Below are positions 32,661 through 43,619 of a DNA stretch of 64,000 nucleotides, piece by piece (the stretch's first letter is position 1; the number at the start of each line of letters is the position of its first letter). The notes beneath the pieces were generated by a model that did not search any database, was not told the origin of the DNA, and saw only the letters and a program-made list of their open reading frames with translations. The translations under genes were made by a program, and so were the position numbers. The stretch lies in assembly GCA_036172665.1 (NCBI GenBank), contig CM069877.1:17881001-17945000 (forward strand), read 5' to 3'. This DNA comes from Prosopocoilus inquinatus (taxonomy: Eukaryota > Arthropoda > Insecta > Coleoptera > Lucanidae).

Positions 32661-34008
32661 TACCGTGCCTTCATTTGAATTCCTCATTAAAGTAAGCTGT
32701 GGTTTTTTTATGAAGTTGGCGACACAATTCTAAAAAAAAAACAGTTGTCATTAGCTGTCAATACTGATCATAACATCAAATAAAAACACAACATTAAAGT
32801 TTAAAGTAGATGCTCAAAGTGCTCTCCTTCAGCTTGAATACATAAGCGTATTCTACGTTTCATGTTTTCAAACCCGTTTGCTAAGTGTTCGGGGGTTATG
32901 TTAGCACACACATCTGTAATGCCCGCACGAAGTTCTTCGATTGTGTGACGCGTAGTTCTAAAAACTGTGTTTCTCATGTGCGGATAAATGAAGTAATCCA
33001 TAATTGTGAGATCCGGAGACCTTGCAGGAAAATTCACAATCCGATTATCGAGAAACTGCTGCAGGAAAGTCATTGTTTGATGAGCTGTGTGGGCAGTAGC
33101 ATTGTCTTGCTGAAGAAACCCTTCTGTAAGTTCGTCATCATGTAGTTGATTAATGAAAGGTTCTAATAACTCATTTCGGTATCTTTCAGCAGTTACTGAG
33201 TCGTTAAAAAATATTGGTCCGATGATACGCCTTCTTGACACTGCTAGCGAAACACCAATTTTTAATGGATGTAATGGAGTTTCCACAAATTCATGGGGAT
33301 TTTCTGCTGACCATATTCTCATATTCTGTTTATTTAAATACCCTGAGAGATGAAACCAGGCCTCATCGGAAAAGAAACACTTGTCAAGAACGTCGTCGTA
33401 GTTTAAGTTATCAAGAAACCACTGACAATATTCTGTTCTTCGGTGAAAATCTACTGGCCTGAGTTCGTGGACTGCTTAAATCTTATATGGATAAAGCTTT
33501 AATCTTTTTTAAGAATAGTGTGACATATTCCCATTGATAGCTGAACTTCTTGTGAAAGTTTCGCAATAGATTTCTTGGGAGAGTGTTCCATTCGATCCCG
33601 AACTTCTTCAATGCAGGCTGCAGTCCTTTTCTTAGCTGCTCCGCTCACTGTTTTGCGACCAAGTGATCCTGTTTCACGAAATTTAAGAACACAAGCATGG
33701 ATATGTTTAACTAGCAGTTCATAAGAAATAGCAAAATTAGGAAACTGCTGTCGAAACTTCTGTACACACTGATTAATTGAATAAACTAACTGTCCATTTT
33801 CTATTCTACCGGTTTGAAAATAACTTTCAACAATAAATATTTTCTGTTGTAATTCTAACATTTTGAATTAATTGAAAATACAAAATTTCAATTTGACATT
33901 TGTTTAATTAAATAATTGAACAGCTATCAGCGCTGCAAATCTGAGCAGAAAAAAAAAACAGTGAAATCATAGCCCACTTTAATGAGGAATTCAATTGAGG
34001 GCACGGTA
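32661..34008 (-). mobile_element. Mariner-like element with TIRs and TA duplication
   Basis: The left end (after TA) CCGTGCCTTCATTTGAATTC and the right end GAATTCAATTGAGGGCACGG (before TA) are inverse copies. The match extends through CTCATTAAAGT, giving TIRs of about 40 bp with a few mismatches. The 1348 bp including both TAs enclose one minus-strand transposase gene that is nearly complete but broken. Length, TIRs and the TA target fit mariner/Mos1-like elements. Confidence 0.85.
32801..33861 (-). pseudogene. Mariner-like DDE transposase, frameshifted
   Basis: The minus-strand reading starts with an ATG at 33861. The first 120 residues form the DNA-binding half: helix-turn-helix-like sequence including VYSINQCVQKFRQQFPNF and FRETGSLGRKTVSG. 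The frame is lost after ILKKD near 33495 (one base missing), and a nonsense TAA sits at 33476-33478 in the frame that resumes. From there the catalytic half reads through CFFSDEAWFHLSGY (first Asp), FLQQDNATAHTAHQ (second Asp) and SPDLTIMDYF (third Asp, 35 residues between second and third) to EGEHFEHLL and a stop at 32801. About 350 residues in all, normal for the family. With only two lesions and TIRs present, the copy is fairly young. The product would cut and paste the element at TA. Confidence 0.85.
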
Positions 34009-34449
34009 GTTACAAAATCATTTTCCTATTACCGTAACAATTAATAATAATTTTCTAAGCATTTTTGGATATTGCAGATTAGAATAAATATTTAGGTACT
34101 TCAAATTAAAATTCATAATTCATATCTGAAAATATGGGCAAGCTCTACAAACTGTAAGTAGCAATTAGACACCGGATCTTTAAAAGAATCATCATATCAG
34201 GATCTCCAAATGGTCTATCTTGTATTTCCATCGTAAAATAAAACATTAAATAATGTGAAAGAGCCTCAGAACCGAATTCATGTAAATTACCTAATGTTAG
34301 ACTTTGAGAGTGGACACCCGGTATGTTATTGTATATTATACAGAGTGTAACAAAACTATATTTTGCCACTTTAGGGACGTATTTTACAAACCGAAACAAA
34401 TGAAAAAGTTCATGTAAACATGTATACAGGTGTTGACGGGAAGACGCAA
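34009..34449. other. No gene seen
   Basis: Between the mariner element and the first recognisable LINE codons. 34340-34400 (TACAGAGTGTAACAAAACTA) resembles a TE end. The minus-strand ORF at 34145-34615 overlaps the antisense of the LINE and shows no family motif. Confidence 0.35.
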
Positions 34450-36482
34450 CAATAGCTAACTTATTTGAATTTTTACGAAAATTATTTAAACAAGTCATTA
34501 ATACTGCTAAATACTTACAAAATGAAGGTATAATCAAGAATTCTACGAATATCCTGAAAACTACTTGGAACCTAGTAAAGAAAGAAATTAACAATTCACC
34601 TAGCTTTGAAAACACTACACTTCTTTCAGAAAATAAATTAGTATCAGATGGACAAAATTTAGCTGACCAATTTAATAACTACTTTTTAAATATTTCGCAA
34701 AATTTGCTAAGCAAATTACCTGTCGTACAAAATGGTTTTAACATTAATAAAAATACCACATTTTTTCTTACGTCTGCCTCGGAAGTGGAAATAAAGGACA
34801 TTATTTCTAAATTAAAAAATACTGATGCTGCTGGGATAGATGATGTACCTACCAAAGTGGTAAAAAGTTCAAGTCATATATTAGCAAAACCACTAGCACA
34901 CGTTATTAATGAAGTTTTTACTAATGGAAAATTTCCTGAAAGCTTAAAAATATCTAAAATAATTCCCCTATATAAAGGAAATAATAAATTGCTCATTCAG
35001 AATTATAGACCCATTTCAATTTTAACAACTTTTTCAAAAATTCTCGAAATTAATAAATAAAAAAAGGCTGGTAAATTATTTTGAAAATTTTAAATACTTC
35101 AGCATGTCACAGCATGGATACAAATCCAATTTATCTACAATAACTGCTTTGCAGCAGATTTTTGCTTTTGTCTATGAAAATGTAAATTCGAATCAGACTT
35201 CGGCTTTTGTTAATTGCGACTTGTCAAAAGCGTTTGATTTAGTTGATCATTCTCTGCTTAAAAAGAAATGGAGGGATACGGTATTCGTGGCAATCAATTA
35301 TTACTCTTTAAATCTTATTTGACTAATCGCAATCAAGCGCTGTATATATTAAACAAAAAACAGATTCCGGACAAATGAATGAATATATATCAAATTTTGA
35401 ATGTATTAAATGTGGTGTGCCGCAGGGCTAAATATTGGGCCCATACTATTCATTATTTTTTGCAATGATAGTTTACAAAATTCTAAATTTAAACTAATTT
35501 CTTATGCCGACGATGCTAGCATTTGTTTAACTAACACTAACTTGCAAAATCTTTTGACGGATATTACTAGCTAGATATTACTAGCCTTAACTGAGATAAC
35601 TGCTTGGTATCATTCGAATAGATTAATTATAAATACACATAAAACAGAAGTCATTATTTTTAAAACTTCGGAAAGTCTAAACATAATCTTTGCTGATGAT
35701 AATTACATTAAAAGCCTCGTATCTGTTAAATTTTTGATTTTACTTATTGATAGTAGCCTTAAATGGGATAGTCATATTAATGAGTTAAAAAAGCGATTAA
35801 ACAAAGCTGTATTTTGTCTGCGAAGATGTAAACCGCTATGTAACAAGAAAACACTTCGTAGTATTTATTTCGGTTACTTTCATGCAGTAATGAATTAGGG
35901 AATTATTTTCTGGGACAGCTCTACTCATGTGTCTAACATACTTATAATTAAAAACAAAGCTATTCGCATCTTGGCAGGCCTGAGTTCCATGCAGTCTTGT
36001 AGAGAAGCTTTTATAAAATTAGGGATTATGACAGCGATCAATCAATATATATATATATATATATATCAATGTATATTATACATACATGAAAATCGTACGG
36101 ATTTTCAACTTGTTTCGGATAATCACAACTATAATATTAAATCAAATAATAACTTGAGGTTGCCGCTATCTATATATACTTTATACCAGAAGTCATTTAT
36201 TACAATGTCTCTAAAATGCCATAATCTAATTCCTAATGAATTAATAATTTGTAGCAAAACAAAATTTAAGTCACTATTAAAAAATTTTTTGCTTCAACGT
36301 GTCTATTACACAATCTCTGAATTCTATGAGTCGATCTAGTCTCTTTCTGTGATATTTTGTGATCTCTTTTAGTGTTTTGTATTTGTACTTTTATTATTGT
36401 TTGTTTGACTGATTTTGTACCCGAATGTATTCACATCATGATTGATTTGTCAGAATAAATCTGCTGCTACTACTACTACTAA
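34450..36482 (+). mobile_element. LINE (CR1/jockey-like), 5'-truncated
   Basis: Plus-strand reverse transcriptase remains are followed by a 3' UTR with AATAAA-like sequence and a tail of TCTGCTGCTACTACTACTAC (about 36459-36480), a trinucleotide tail as seen in several LINE clades. No endonuclease domain was found upstream, so the copy is 5'-truncated. A (TA)n tract of about 20 bases has expanded within the coding part at about 36047-36066. Confidence 0.75.
34480..36339 (+). pseudogene. LINE reverse transcriptase, degenerate
   Basis: In order along the plus strand: the linker (NILKTTWNLVKKEINNS, then SDGQNLADQFNNYFLNIS); RT start (SEVEIKDIISKLKNTDAAGI, DDVPTKVVK); NYRPISILTTFSKILE; SQHGYKSNLSTITALQQIF; motif A FVNCDLSKAFDLVDHSLL with its Asp; motif B CGVPQG followed by an in-frame stop and then ILGP; motif C SYADDAS; the thumb (HKTEVIIFKTSESL, SLKWDSHINELKKRLNKAVF) and the C-terminal part (NKAIRILAGLSSMQSCREAF, SLKCHNLIPNELI). 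At least five frame breaks or stops. Motif order and wording fit CR1/jockey-type LINEs. It cannot make a working enzyme. Confidence 0.8.
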
Positions 36483-38394
36483 GTTATATTGGAAAAAATT
36501 CAGGAACTTTCCTACCAAATTTTGTGACTATTTTGAGATTTTCAATAGTTTTTTAACTTTTTCTGATAAAACAATGTTTTCTTATCATCGCATCGCGTTC
36601 AAATTAATTATATCTCTAAGGTATTATCTTTCGAAGGTTACTATTCTTTAATTATTTAGTAAATAAATGTTGGTGTTCAAGGAAAATGGAATGGAACTTT
36701 TTTCTTTCTTATTGTTATCAATAGAAAGTCTCAGAGGTAACAGCAACTTCAAAGACGCATCCTACAGGTAAATGTAAAGAAAAAGACTTGTATACAGTTT
36801 GCTCCCGGGAAAACGTATGGATACCTAGAAAATAACTTTTTAGAGACACACTGAATTTGACAACTTGAACAATTGAAAATCTCGGAAACCGGTCATTTTC
36901 TTTTCAACAATTGAAAATTCCAAAAACCTGATAGTCATTTGTTTTTTCCCATATTACCGTAAAATTGAGCTGACAAAATTATCGTGTCTGTAGGCGGTGC
37001 AAAAATACTTATGTTCTGTTCTATAAAATTCCACCCCCGAAAACACTCGGCAGGAATTAATTCTACGCATCGAAGATGCCGCTCCTGTAATTCGCATCTT
37101 CCCGAATGTTTTAGTACATGTGCAAGAAAACATGGGAAGAAGGGCTACAGCAATATTTTTTTTGCTGTCATTCCACAGTAATAATTATAAACACTCGTAC
37201 AATTAAAATAAACACCTTGCTTTACGTTATCAGCTGTTCAATATATCATGCATTTCCTTTCGTGTCAAGGTTGCGCTTTGCGGGTTCGAATAGTTACGTA
37301 ATACCAATAAACCATAATAGTTTATAATACAATTTTATAGCCTTTTTTATAAAACGTATCGCTTTACTCCCCAGGAAGTAAACGGAATGTGCATTTGCGG
37401 TAAATTTTAAATCAAATTTCAAATTCAAATAAATATTTTTCCCATGATCTGTGACGTCGATTCTATTTAATGGTTTAAATTAGTCGTTTTTTTTTTAAAC
37501 TCACCCTGTATAGTTGTATATCAGGGCGGTTCCACAAAAGTTATTTGTTTCAGGACCGTTTTCATAATCAGACTTTAAATTTAAAGTTACTTTAACCTAA
37601 AAACATACATATGTTTCCCTATACTTAAAGTGACTTTAAATTAAAGCTTCCTTAAAGTCTGATTATGAAAATGGCCGTCAGTCCTGCTACTAATTGCATG
37701 TCAATGCTCAGCCTTACGTTTCGCCTACCGTTGAATTACAACCGCTTTCTGCACGGAAAAACAAAAGACGAGAGTAACGTCGAAAGAAACAGGCGAATTT
37801 AATTTGGGATTCCGCACGACACCCTCTGGGGTCCAACACGTTTTGTTTTTGCTTTTAGATTTTTTCAACGTCAGTTTTTCACATTTGCCTAAGGATTCCG
37901 CAAGGCGTCGCCTTGGGTCCTACACTCTTGTTTTCTTTTTTAATTTATTTAGATGCATCTTAAATCCCATCGCTTTTTTAAACGAATTCGAAGAGTAACA
38001 ATTCGGGATACGACGCACAGTGGGGCCGAAATGGAAAAAAAAACGATTTCACGAGAGGATTAATTCGTTGATCTAACTGACTTTTCTTACATAACTTTAA
38101 TCGTAGAATCTGGCTGTGATAATGGTTTTGCGGTTTTTGCTTTCATCTAATACAGGGCTTAAAGCTCATTCAGTAAGCCATAGAGCCTTAAAAATAGTAA
38201 TTTTATATAATTCCGTCAGCTTCGTGGATTATTTTTAAAAGTTATTCCATTATATATTTGACTAGTACATACTAACAGCTTTCTGTAAAAAAATAAGTTA
38301 CTCTTTAAAGAAACTTAGACGTGATAATTTTAATATATAATTAACTACCCTAAAAATTTCACGGCCGCAATCAACCGCATGCGATATACAGGCT
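36483..38394. other. No gene seen; one MITE
   Basis: AT-rich, mostly unique. 37497-37520 contains a CACCCTGTATA TE-like end. 37551-37686 is a MITE. 37790-37990 is slightly richer in GC. The short ORFs have no recognisable features. Confidence 0.35.
37551..37686. mobile_element. MITE, about 136 bp
   Basis: TTTTCATAATCAGACTTTAA pairs with TTAAAGTCTGATTATGAAAA. CAGGAC and GTCCTG close the outer ends, with five extra bases on the right. TTAAAGTTACTTTAA-like words lie inside. It is non-coding. Confidence 0.65.
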
Positions 38395-39023
38395 GTTTCA
38401 AATTCCACTCTCACCATGGGGATCTCGCTTATTTGAGGAGATAGGCGGTAGGTTTAAATTTGGCAAAGTTGCTAAGTTTGAAGAGGGTTAATGTCCGGAG
38501 AGAAAAAAATGTTAATTCTTATTCGAACTAATTCTAAAAAAAAGAAAAATTATCATTTTCTTATTTTGCCTGTATCTTCTCTCATAAAACATTTTTATTC
38601 TGACTTTGTTTTAAAGAATTTTTATAACACGTGCCATGTTGCCGTAATCGGCATAATGAGTAGCTTCTATTGCCACTAAATTTCAATATAGGCGCCATAA
38701 GAAAAAATAAACTTGATGATGGTATCAATTTGACGAAACGTGTTATAGAAAAGTAGTGCTTACCACTGTGTAGAGAATTGAGAAGTTTCTTAAGGAAGTA
38801 TTTTTATTTTTTTGATATCTCTTTAAATAAAGAAGATAGAGACAAAACAAGAAAATGACAATTTTTTTACAATTATTTCGAATAAGAGTTAATATAGAAA
38901 CTTCTTTTCTGCGGATTATTAATGTTCATCAAATTTAGCAACTTTTCCAAATCTAAACCTACCGTCTATCTCTTCAAATAAGCGAGATCCCCAGTGAGGG
39001 TCGAATTTGAAACAGTCTGTATA
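38395..39023. mobile_element. Foldback element, 629 bp
   Basis: TATACAGGCTGTTTCAAATT and its near-inverse at the right end (AATTTGAAACAGTCTGTATA) bound arms of about 230 bp. Paired landmarks are GGGATCTCGCTTATTTGA / TCAAATAAGCGAGATCCC and AATTCTTATTCGAA / TTCGAATAAGAGTT. The middle (38620-38780) is unpaired. No coding sequence is present. Confidence 0.7.
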
Positions 39024-41986
39024 TTGAATACGAAGTTGAATAGAGATACGAAGAACAGCACCAGCGGTCCGTACAAACATTATTTGTTGAATCAAGGAAG
39101 CTAACAGAGCTCTCACTGTTAGTTTGTAATAGTACATAAAAACGTTCTGCACTTGGAGTAAAATTGAAATGAATATACCTTATAAAAACAATTCTTTTTT
39201 GAAACTTTGAGAAAGTCAAAAATTGTTATTTAGTATCTTTCTTGAAATTTCCTGAGTTTCACTTCGATCAGACAAAAATTCTGGAAATGAGAGGTTTTTT
39301 CCATAAATCGGACATTTGGCCCCACTGTGCGACGGTCGATCATAATTTCCAATTAACCTTGAACCGGGTGCGTTCCGAAAAGACAGCCGCATTAATTATC
39401 GTCGGACGCAAGATATTGCATAATGTGATGAATTATTCATAGCGACGCGTACTCGTCCGTCTTTATTAAACTCTGGTAAATTGGCTTCGGCTTTTCACTC
39501 GACTTTGGTTTCGTGTTACCACACGCGTCGCCAAATTCATAGCGTCGCGTTCAAATTTGACGCGCATACGTTCACACCAACACCTAATTTGTCGTTGTGA
39601 AGTTTAAAAAGTTGATTTTGTTACTCTGAGAGGAAAAAGACGCCTTAATTGTATCTGGTCTTTTGTCATTTGTTTCTGAGATTCACTTTTGTGTAAAGCA
39701 GTGGCGCAGTTGTCCTGGCCCCATACTACACTAGAACACTTATTTTAGGAGAGGCCTCAATTATGTGAGAAGAGAAAAGGAAGCTGAGTACAGTTTCTTT
39801 TTCTAATAGGTCGAAATAAACTTTTCAAGAATGATTTCTTTAATTTCTGAAGCGAATTTAATTTGTGTGTTTTGGGGCGGAAAATGAGAGAACCGGTTGT
39901 GCACCGTGCCGTGCCAGGCTTGTTCTCTCTCTGGAAAGTGCAATGTTTGTTTTCGGCAAAAAATCGAAAATCATCCGGATTAATTAATCGTCCGATCTTG
40001 ATTGAGATGCAAAACGTGATTGCGGTATCAAAAAAATCAATTTTAATTGCTTCATCGCAAACACGTGCGAGCAAAAAAATTCGGCCAAATTTAAAATAAA
40101 TTAATTAATACGAAGTGTATTTAATATGTGGTTATGTTAATAAGTATTCGTGAGACTATTTGAATTACACGAAAGAAAAAAGTGTTTATATAAACAGGTT
40201 TCAGGAAAGTAGGTTCGACTTTCAAACGCGATGGAGATGAGCTGTTCTAGGAATGTTCGAAACTAATCCGTAAATTCGGGTTATTAAGAGAAATATGGCG
40301 TGCGTTACGCAACGTCGAAAAAAAAAATTCAAGCCATTCACCGCCGAATGAACTTCAACTCACTTTTTCCTTTAATTGAGAGGATAAAGTTCTGGCAACG
40401 CCGCAATCTGATTTACAGGGTGTTTCATTAGTAACTGACAATGCGTGACTTCTAGACCAAATATTTATTAAAATTTGAATTAATAGCGCTTTGACTTATT
40501 TTAATAAAAAAGGTACAAACGATAATATTTAACATAACCAAACTCATAGGATATGTTTACATTATGAATTCGTTAGAAACTATATTATAAAGAAATATAG
40601 AAGACTCAAAATACGATTAAATATATATTGCACTGATACTAACGATACAAGAAACAGATATCTACTACGTTTAATTGAGAGCATTACATATTCTTGTAAG
40701 GAGAAATGGCTTTGTTCATGTTTGCATTTTAAATTGTTGGGCTCCACATCACTGCCTTAGATAAAAACCAACAGTGTTTGACAACATTTATTTGATCACC
40801 GGTAACTTACTTGGTAATCCTGAAATAGAAGACAGAAGTAAGAGTAAATATTTCCGGAGGGAAAACTAAACAGATCTCTGAAAAGGCGACGCTGATAAAT
40901 TGCTGCAGTTATTTCAGGTGTCCCGTTTCAGTTTACGTGGTACGAATGGCATCGCCTGAAAAGTACAGTTGCAACCGCGTCGTCTATTCCACGCCTGATA
41001 CAAGAAACTTGATTTACGCCCGAACGAGGAAACAGCAAGGCTGTCATCGTAAGTCAAGGTTATTAATTGCACGCAAATGTGAAGAAGTACATGATCGGAT
41101 CTGTTGCGAAAGAACCGCGAGTCGAAACACAAAGAAAGGTCCAGAAACAGTTCCCTGAGGCAGATTGACGTTTTGTTCTTTTGTGTTTAAATTTTTGTGT
41201 TTTCAAATTTATTAAAATAATTAAAGATTATAGAAAGTTACAGTTTAAGTAAGTACATACATATGACAAGCTTTTAAAATTATTGAAAAACGAATGCCAC
41301 AGAGGAGTCCGCGGAAAGGGCTGCGATTTATGGTTTTAAAAATCCAATTAAAATAATTAACAATACTGTTATGATTCATCGAACTTAATTGACGTAGGCT
41401 ACAGGAGCCGGAACCTGACGCGTCATAACCCCGAAGTTTCGACGACAGTCTGTCTATTTCCACGATGGAATTTTCTAGGGAATTCCACAGACAGCGAGAC
41501 GCTCGAAAGTTCACTGACAGAGAGATCGCGAAATCAGTTCGCATTTAAGAACGGTCGGCTGGAACACTGGAGCAAGAGAGTTTAGTTTGGAAGTACACCG
41601 AGAAAAAGAAACAATGGAATTTGTTAACACAATTGAAGGGTACGGGGGAAGAACGGCTTTAATTAATTCCGACTAATTTAGAGAAAAATCAAATTTAAAT
41701 TTTTCCTACTCTTACATGCTTCAGGTACCAGATAAAAATATTCAAAAACCATTATCTGATTGGATTTCGTATTTATTAAAACGTAGAAAAATGAAAATAA
41801 GTTTTAAAAAAAATTACATTATCATTTCAACTTCGTTCTTCCCAAGGCGTGCGCGGACTGAAGTCGTTTTTCCCAAGTGTAGTGAATCTTCTAGTGTACT
41901 TCAACGGTCTCTAACAATTATTACCATTTTGTCGATTCGGTATCTTAAAATACTCCTAAACTACTACTAGATGGCACCCCAAGCTC
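39024..41986. other. No gene seen
   Basis: Mostly unique. 39350-39600 is GC-richer (GCGTCGCGTTC twice). 40415-40440 holds an ACAGGGTGTTTCATTAG TE-like end. 40900-41560 has several overlapping ORFs of 70-100 codons on both strands, none with a recognisable domain or splice-bounded structure. Confidence 0.35.
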
Positions 41987-41994
41987 ATTTTCAC

Positions 41995-43611
41995 TAGAGT
42001 GCCTTAAATCAGAGTGTGGCCATACGGGCGCCATATTTGTTCTAACTTTGGAGGCAAATTTGAAATTAGGCGGGCGTCCGTTGACTTATCCTAATTTGCC
42101 ATTTTCTTCCTCCGACTATTACCATGACTGCATTTCAAGTAAGAAAAACATAATCGCTTCACTTTTAAGTATATTTATTCATAGAACATAATTACACAAC
42201 TAAGAAAAGAACATAAACAGATATGAAATGAAATAAACATTTATGCTAATATGTAGACACTAAAACACTTATATAATAAAAATAATTATATAATTTACAG
42301 CAAATACCATCGACATACATACCTAATAGTATTTATATTGTATTATAACTGTGATGCCATAAATGTAATGAATCTTTTTATTATTTTCATTTTTAATCGG
42401 CAATTTAAAATAGATTCACTGTCTTTTATATTATTACATTTTTCAAAAAAAAAACCTGTCAAATTAATGTTTTTATTTTTAAGAAATTCAAAATACTGTT
42501 GGAATACAGTTTCTAGCCTCATAAAAAAATTAAATGTTTCCGGATTGCTATAAAATAAGCAATTTTTCTTGAAACTTTTCAAAGTAGACTGTGCTTCTAA
42601 TGTTGCCTGCTCTACAGGAACTGTAGGTTGTGCTTGTAATGCCGCCTGCTGTACAAGAACTGTAGGCTGTGGAATTGTTCTTTCGGCAAGTGGTTTCCGT
42701 TTTTTTACAGGCGACTCTCTTGCCATCAGTTCTGGGCTTTTCTCACATTTCAGGTGTAAAATATACCTAAAAGATACACACTTTAGTTGGTTTGATATTT
42801 TTAATACGTTACAGTGTTTATTTTAATACATTGGCACAAGTCGTACCTCACACAGCCATGAATAATTTGTGGGCTCCCAGTCCCTTCGATTTACTTGGTC
42901 AGTCCATTGTTTCCTCCTTACACAATCTCAAGGAAAAGCTTTCATCAGAAATCCCTACGATGACTGATTCGAACAACCAATTGCCACACCTAACCATAGT
43001 ACTGTAAAGAATTGTTTTATAAATACCGTAAATGCATATTTCGATACAGTAATTATAAATCTCATCAGCGTTATTTTGTAAGATCAAAAAAAAAACTGTA
43101 ATTTTTCTGTAACTTTTATTCATTAATAAATGTAGGTTATATTACCAAAAAATAACTTACGAGGTTATAAGAGTACGGACGGTATCAAATTGTTATTTCT
43201 TTTTATTAGTTGTTACACAATACTATACTTCTGGGCTAGGATTTAAAAAAAAAATGTTTGTCGTTAATATTAAAAGAAATTCTTACCTTTGTGCCACACT
43301 CAATAAATAACAAAAATTCTTGTCTACGAATCTGACAACTCATTTCTTAGTAACAGTAAAGTCAACAACAATATAGTATACACTATTAACAAAAACAATT
43401 AACTGATTAATCAATAACACTATTAAACAGTCACAATCGTCTCAATGTAGGTTAAATTAACGAATAACCATATGAAATAACATTTTTCTTACCGCATCAA
43501 ATACGCTTAGAACAAATATGGCTACCGACCTTGGTAAGTAAAGTCGAAAATCGCTCGCGACCAATAGAAATCGACTTCACGTATGTCCACACTCTGATTT
43601 AAGGCACTCTA
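41995..43611. mobile_element. P-like element 1, 1617 bp
   Basis: The ends are TAGAGTGCCTTAAATCAGAG (left) and CTCTGATTTAAGGCACTCTA (right); the TIR continues to about 30 bp with GTGTGG(C/A)CATAC. A subterminal inverted repeat, GCCATATTTGTTCTAA (about 42031-42046) with its inverse TTAGAACAAATATGGC (about 43507), is a feature also known from P elements. It is flanked on both sides by ATTTTCAC (41987-41994 and 43612-43619). The first TIR bases (TAGAGT-CC) are shared with elements 2 and 3. It contains one minus-strand ORF of 127 codons. P superfamily is inferred from ends and context, not from coding. Confidence 0.65.
42343..42726 (-). CDS. Hypothetical TE protein fragment
   Basis: A 127-codon minus-strand ORF inside P-like element 1. 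The N-terminus is basic (MARESPVKKRKPLAERTIPQ). Next comes a tandem peptide repeat of about 13 residues (PTVLVQQAALQAQ, then PTVPVEQATLEAQ). The C-terminal half is Phe/Lys-rich, possibly helical (NPETFNFFMRLETVF; CNNIKDSESILNCRLKMKII). The frame stays open upstream of the ATG to about 42760 (YILHLKCEKSPEL precedes it), and a TTTTAG there could be a splice acceptor, so the ORF may be the last exon of an element-encoded protein. It does not obviously match the C-terminus encoded by element 2. Function unknown. Confidence 0.4.
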   Translation of the reverse strand: MARESPVKKRKPLAERTIPQPTVLVQQAALQAQPTVPVEQATLEAQSTLKSFKKNCLFYSNPETFNFFMRLETVFQQYFEFLKNKNINLTGFFFEKCNNIKDSESILNCRLKMKIIKRFITFMASQL

Positions 43612-43619
43612 ATTTTCAC
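43612..43619. repeat. Middle copy of shared 8-bp target ATTTTCAC
   Basis: ATTTTCAC lies here between elements 1 and 2, and again at 41987-41994 and 46272-46279. Each element is thus flanked by a perfect 8-bp duplication and the two share the middle copy. Confidence 0.9.

Noticed and set aside
34145..34615. 156-codon minus ORF
   Set aside because: Its right part is antisense to the LINE linker (KTTWNLVKKEIN region), so it is a shadow.
41245..41544. 99-codon minus ORF near other ORFs at 40914-41158
   Set aside because: Overlapping ORFs on both strands without recognisable motifs; not supported as exons.
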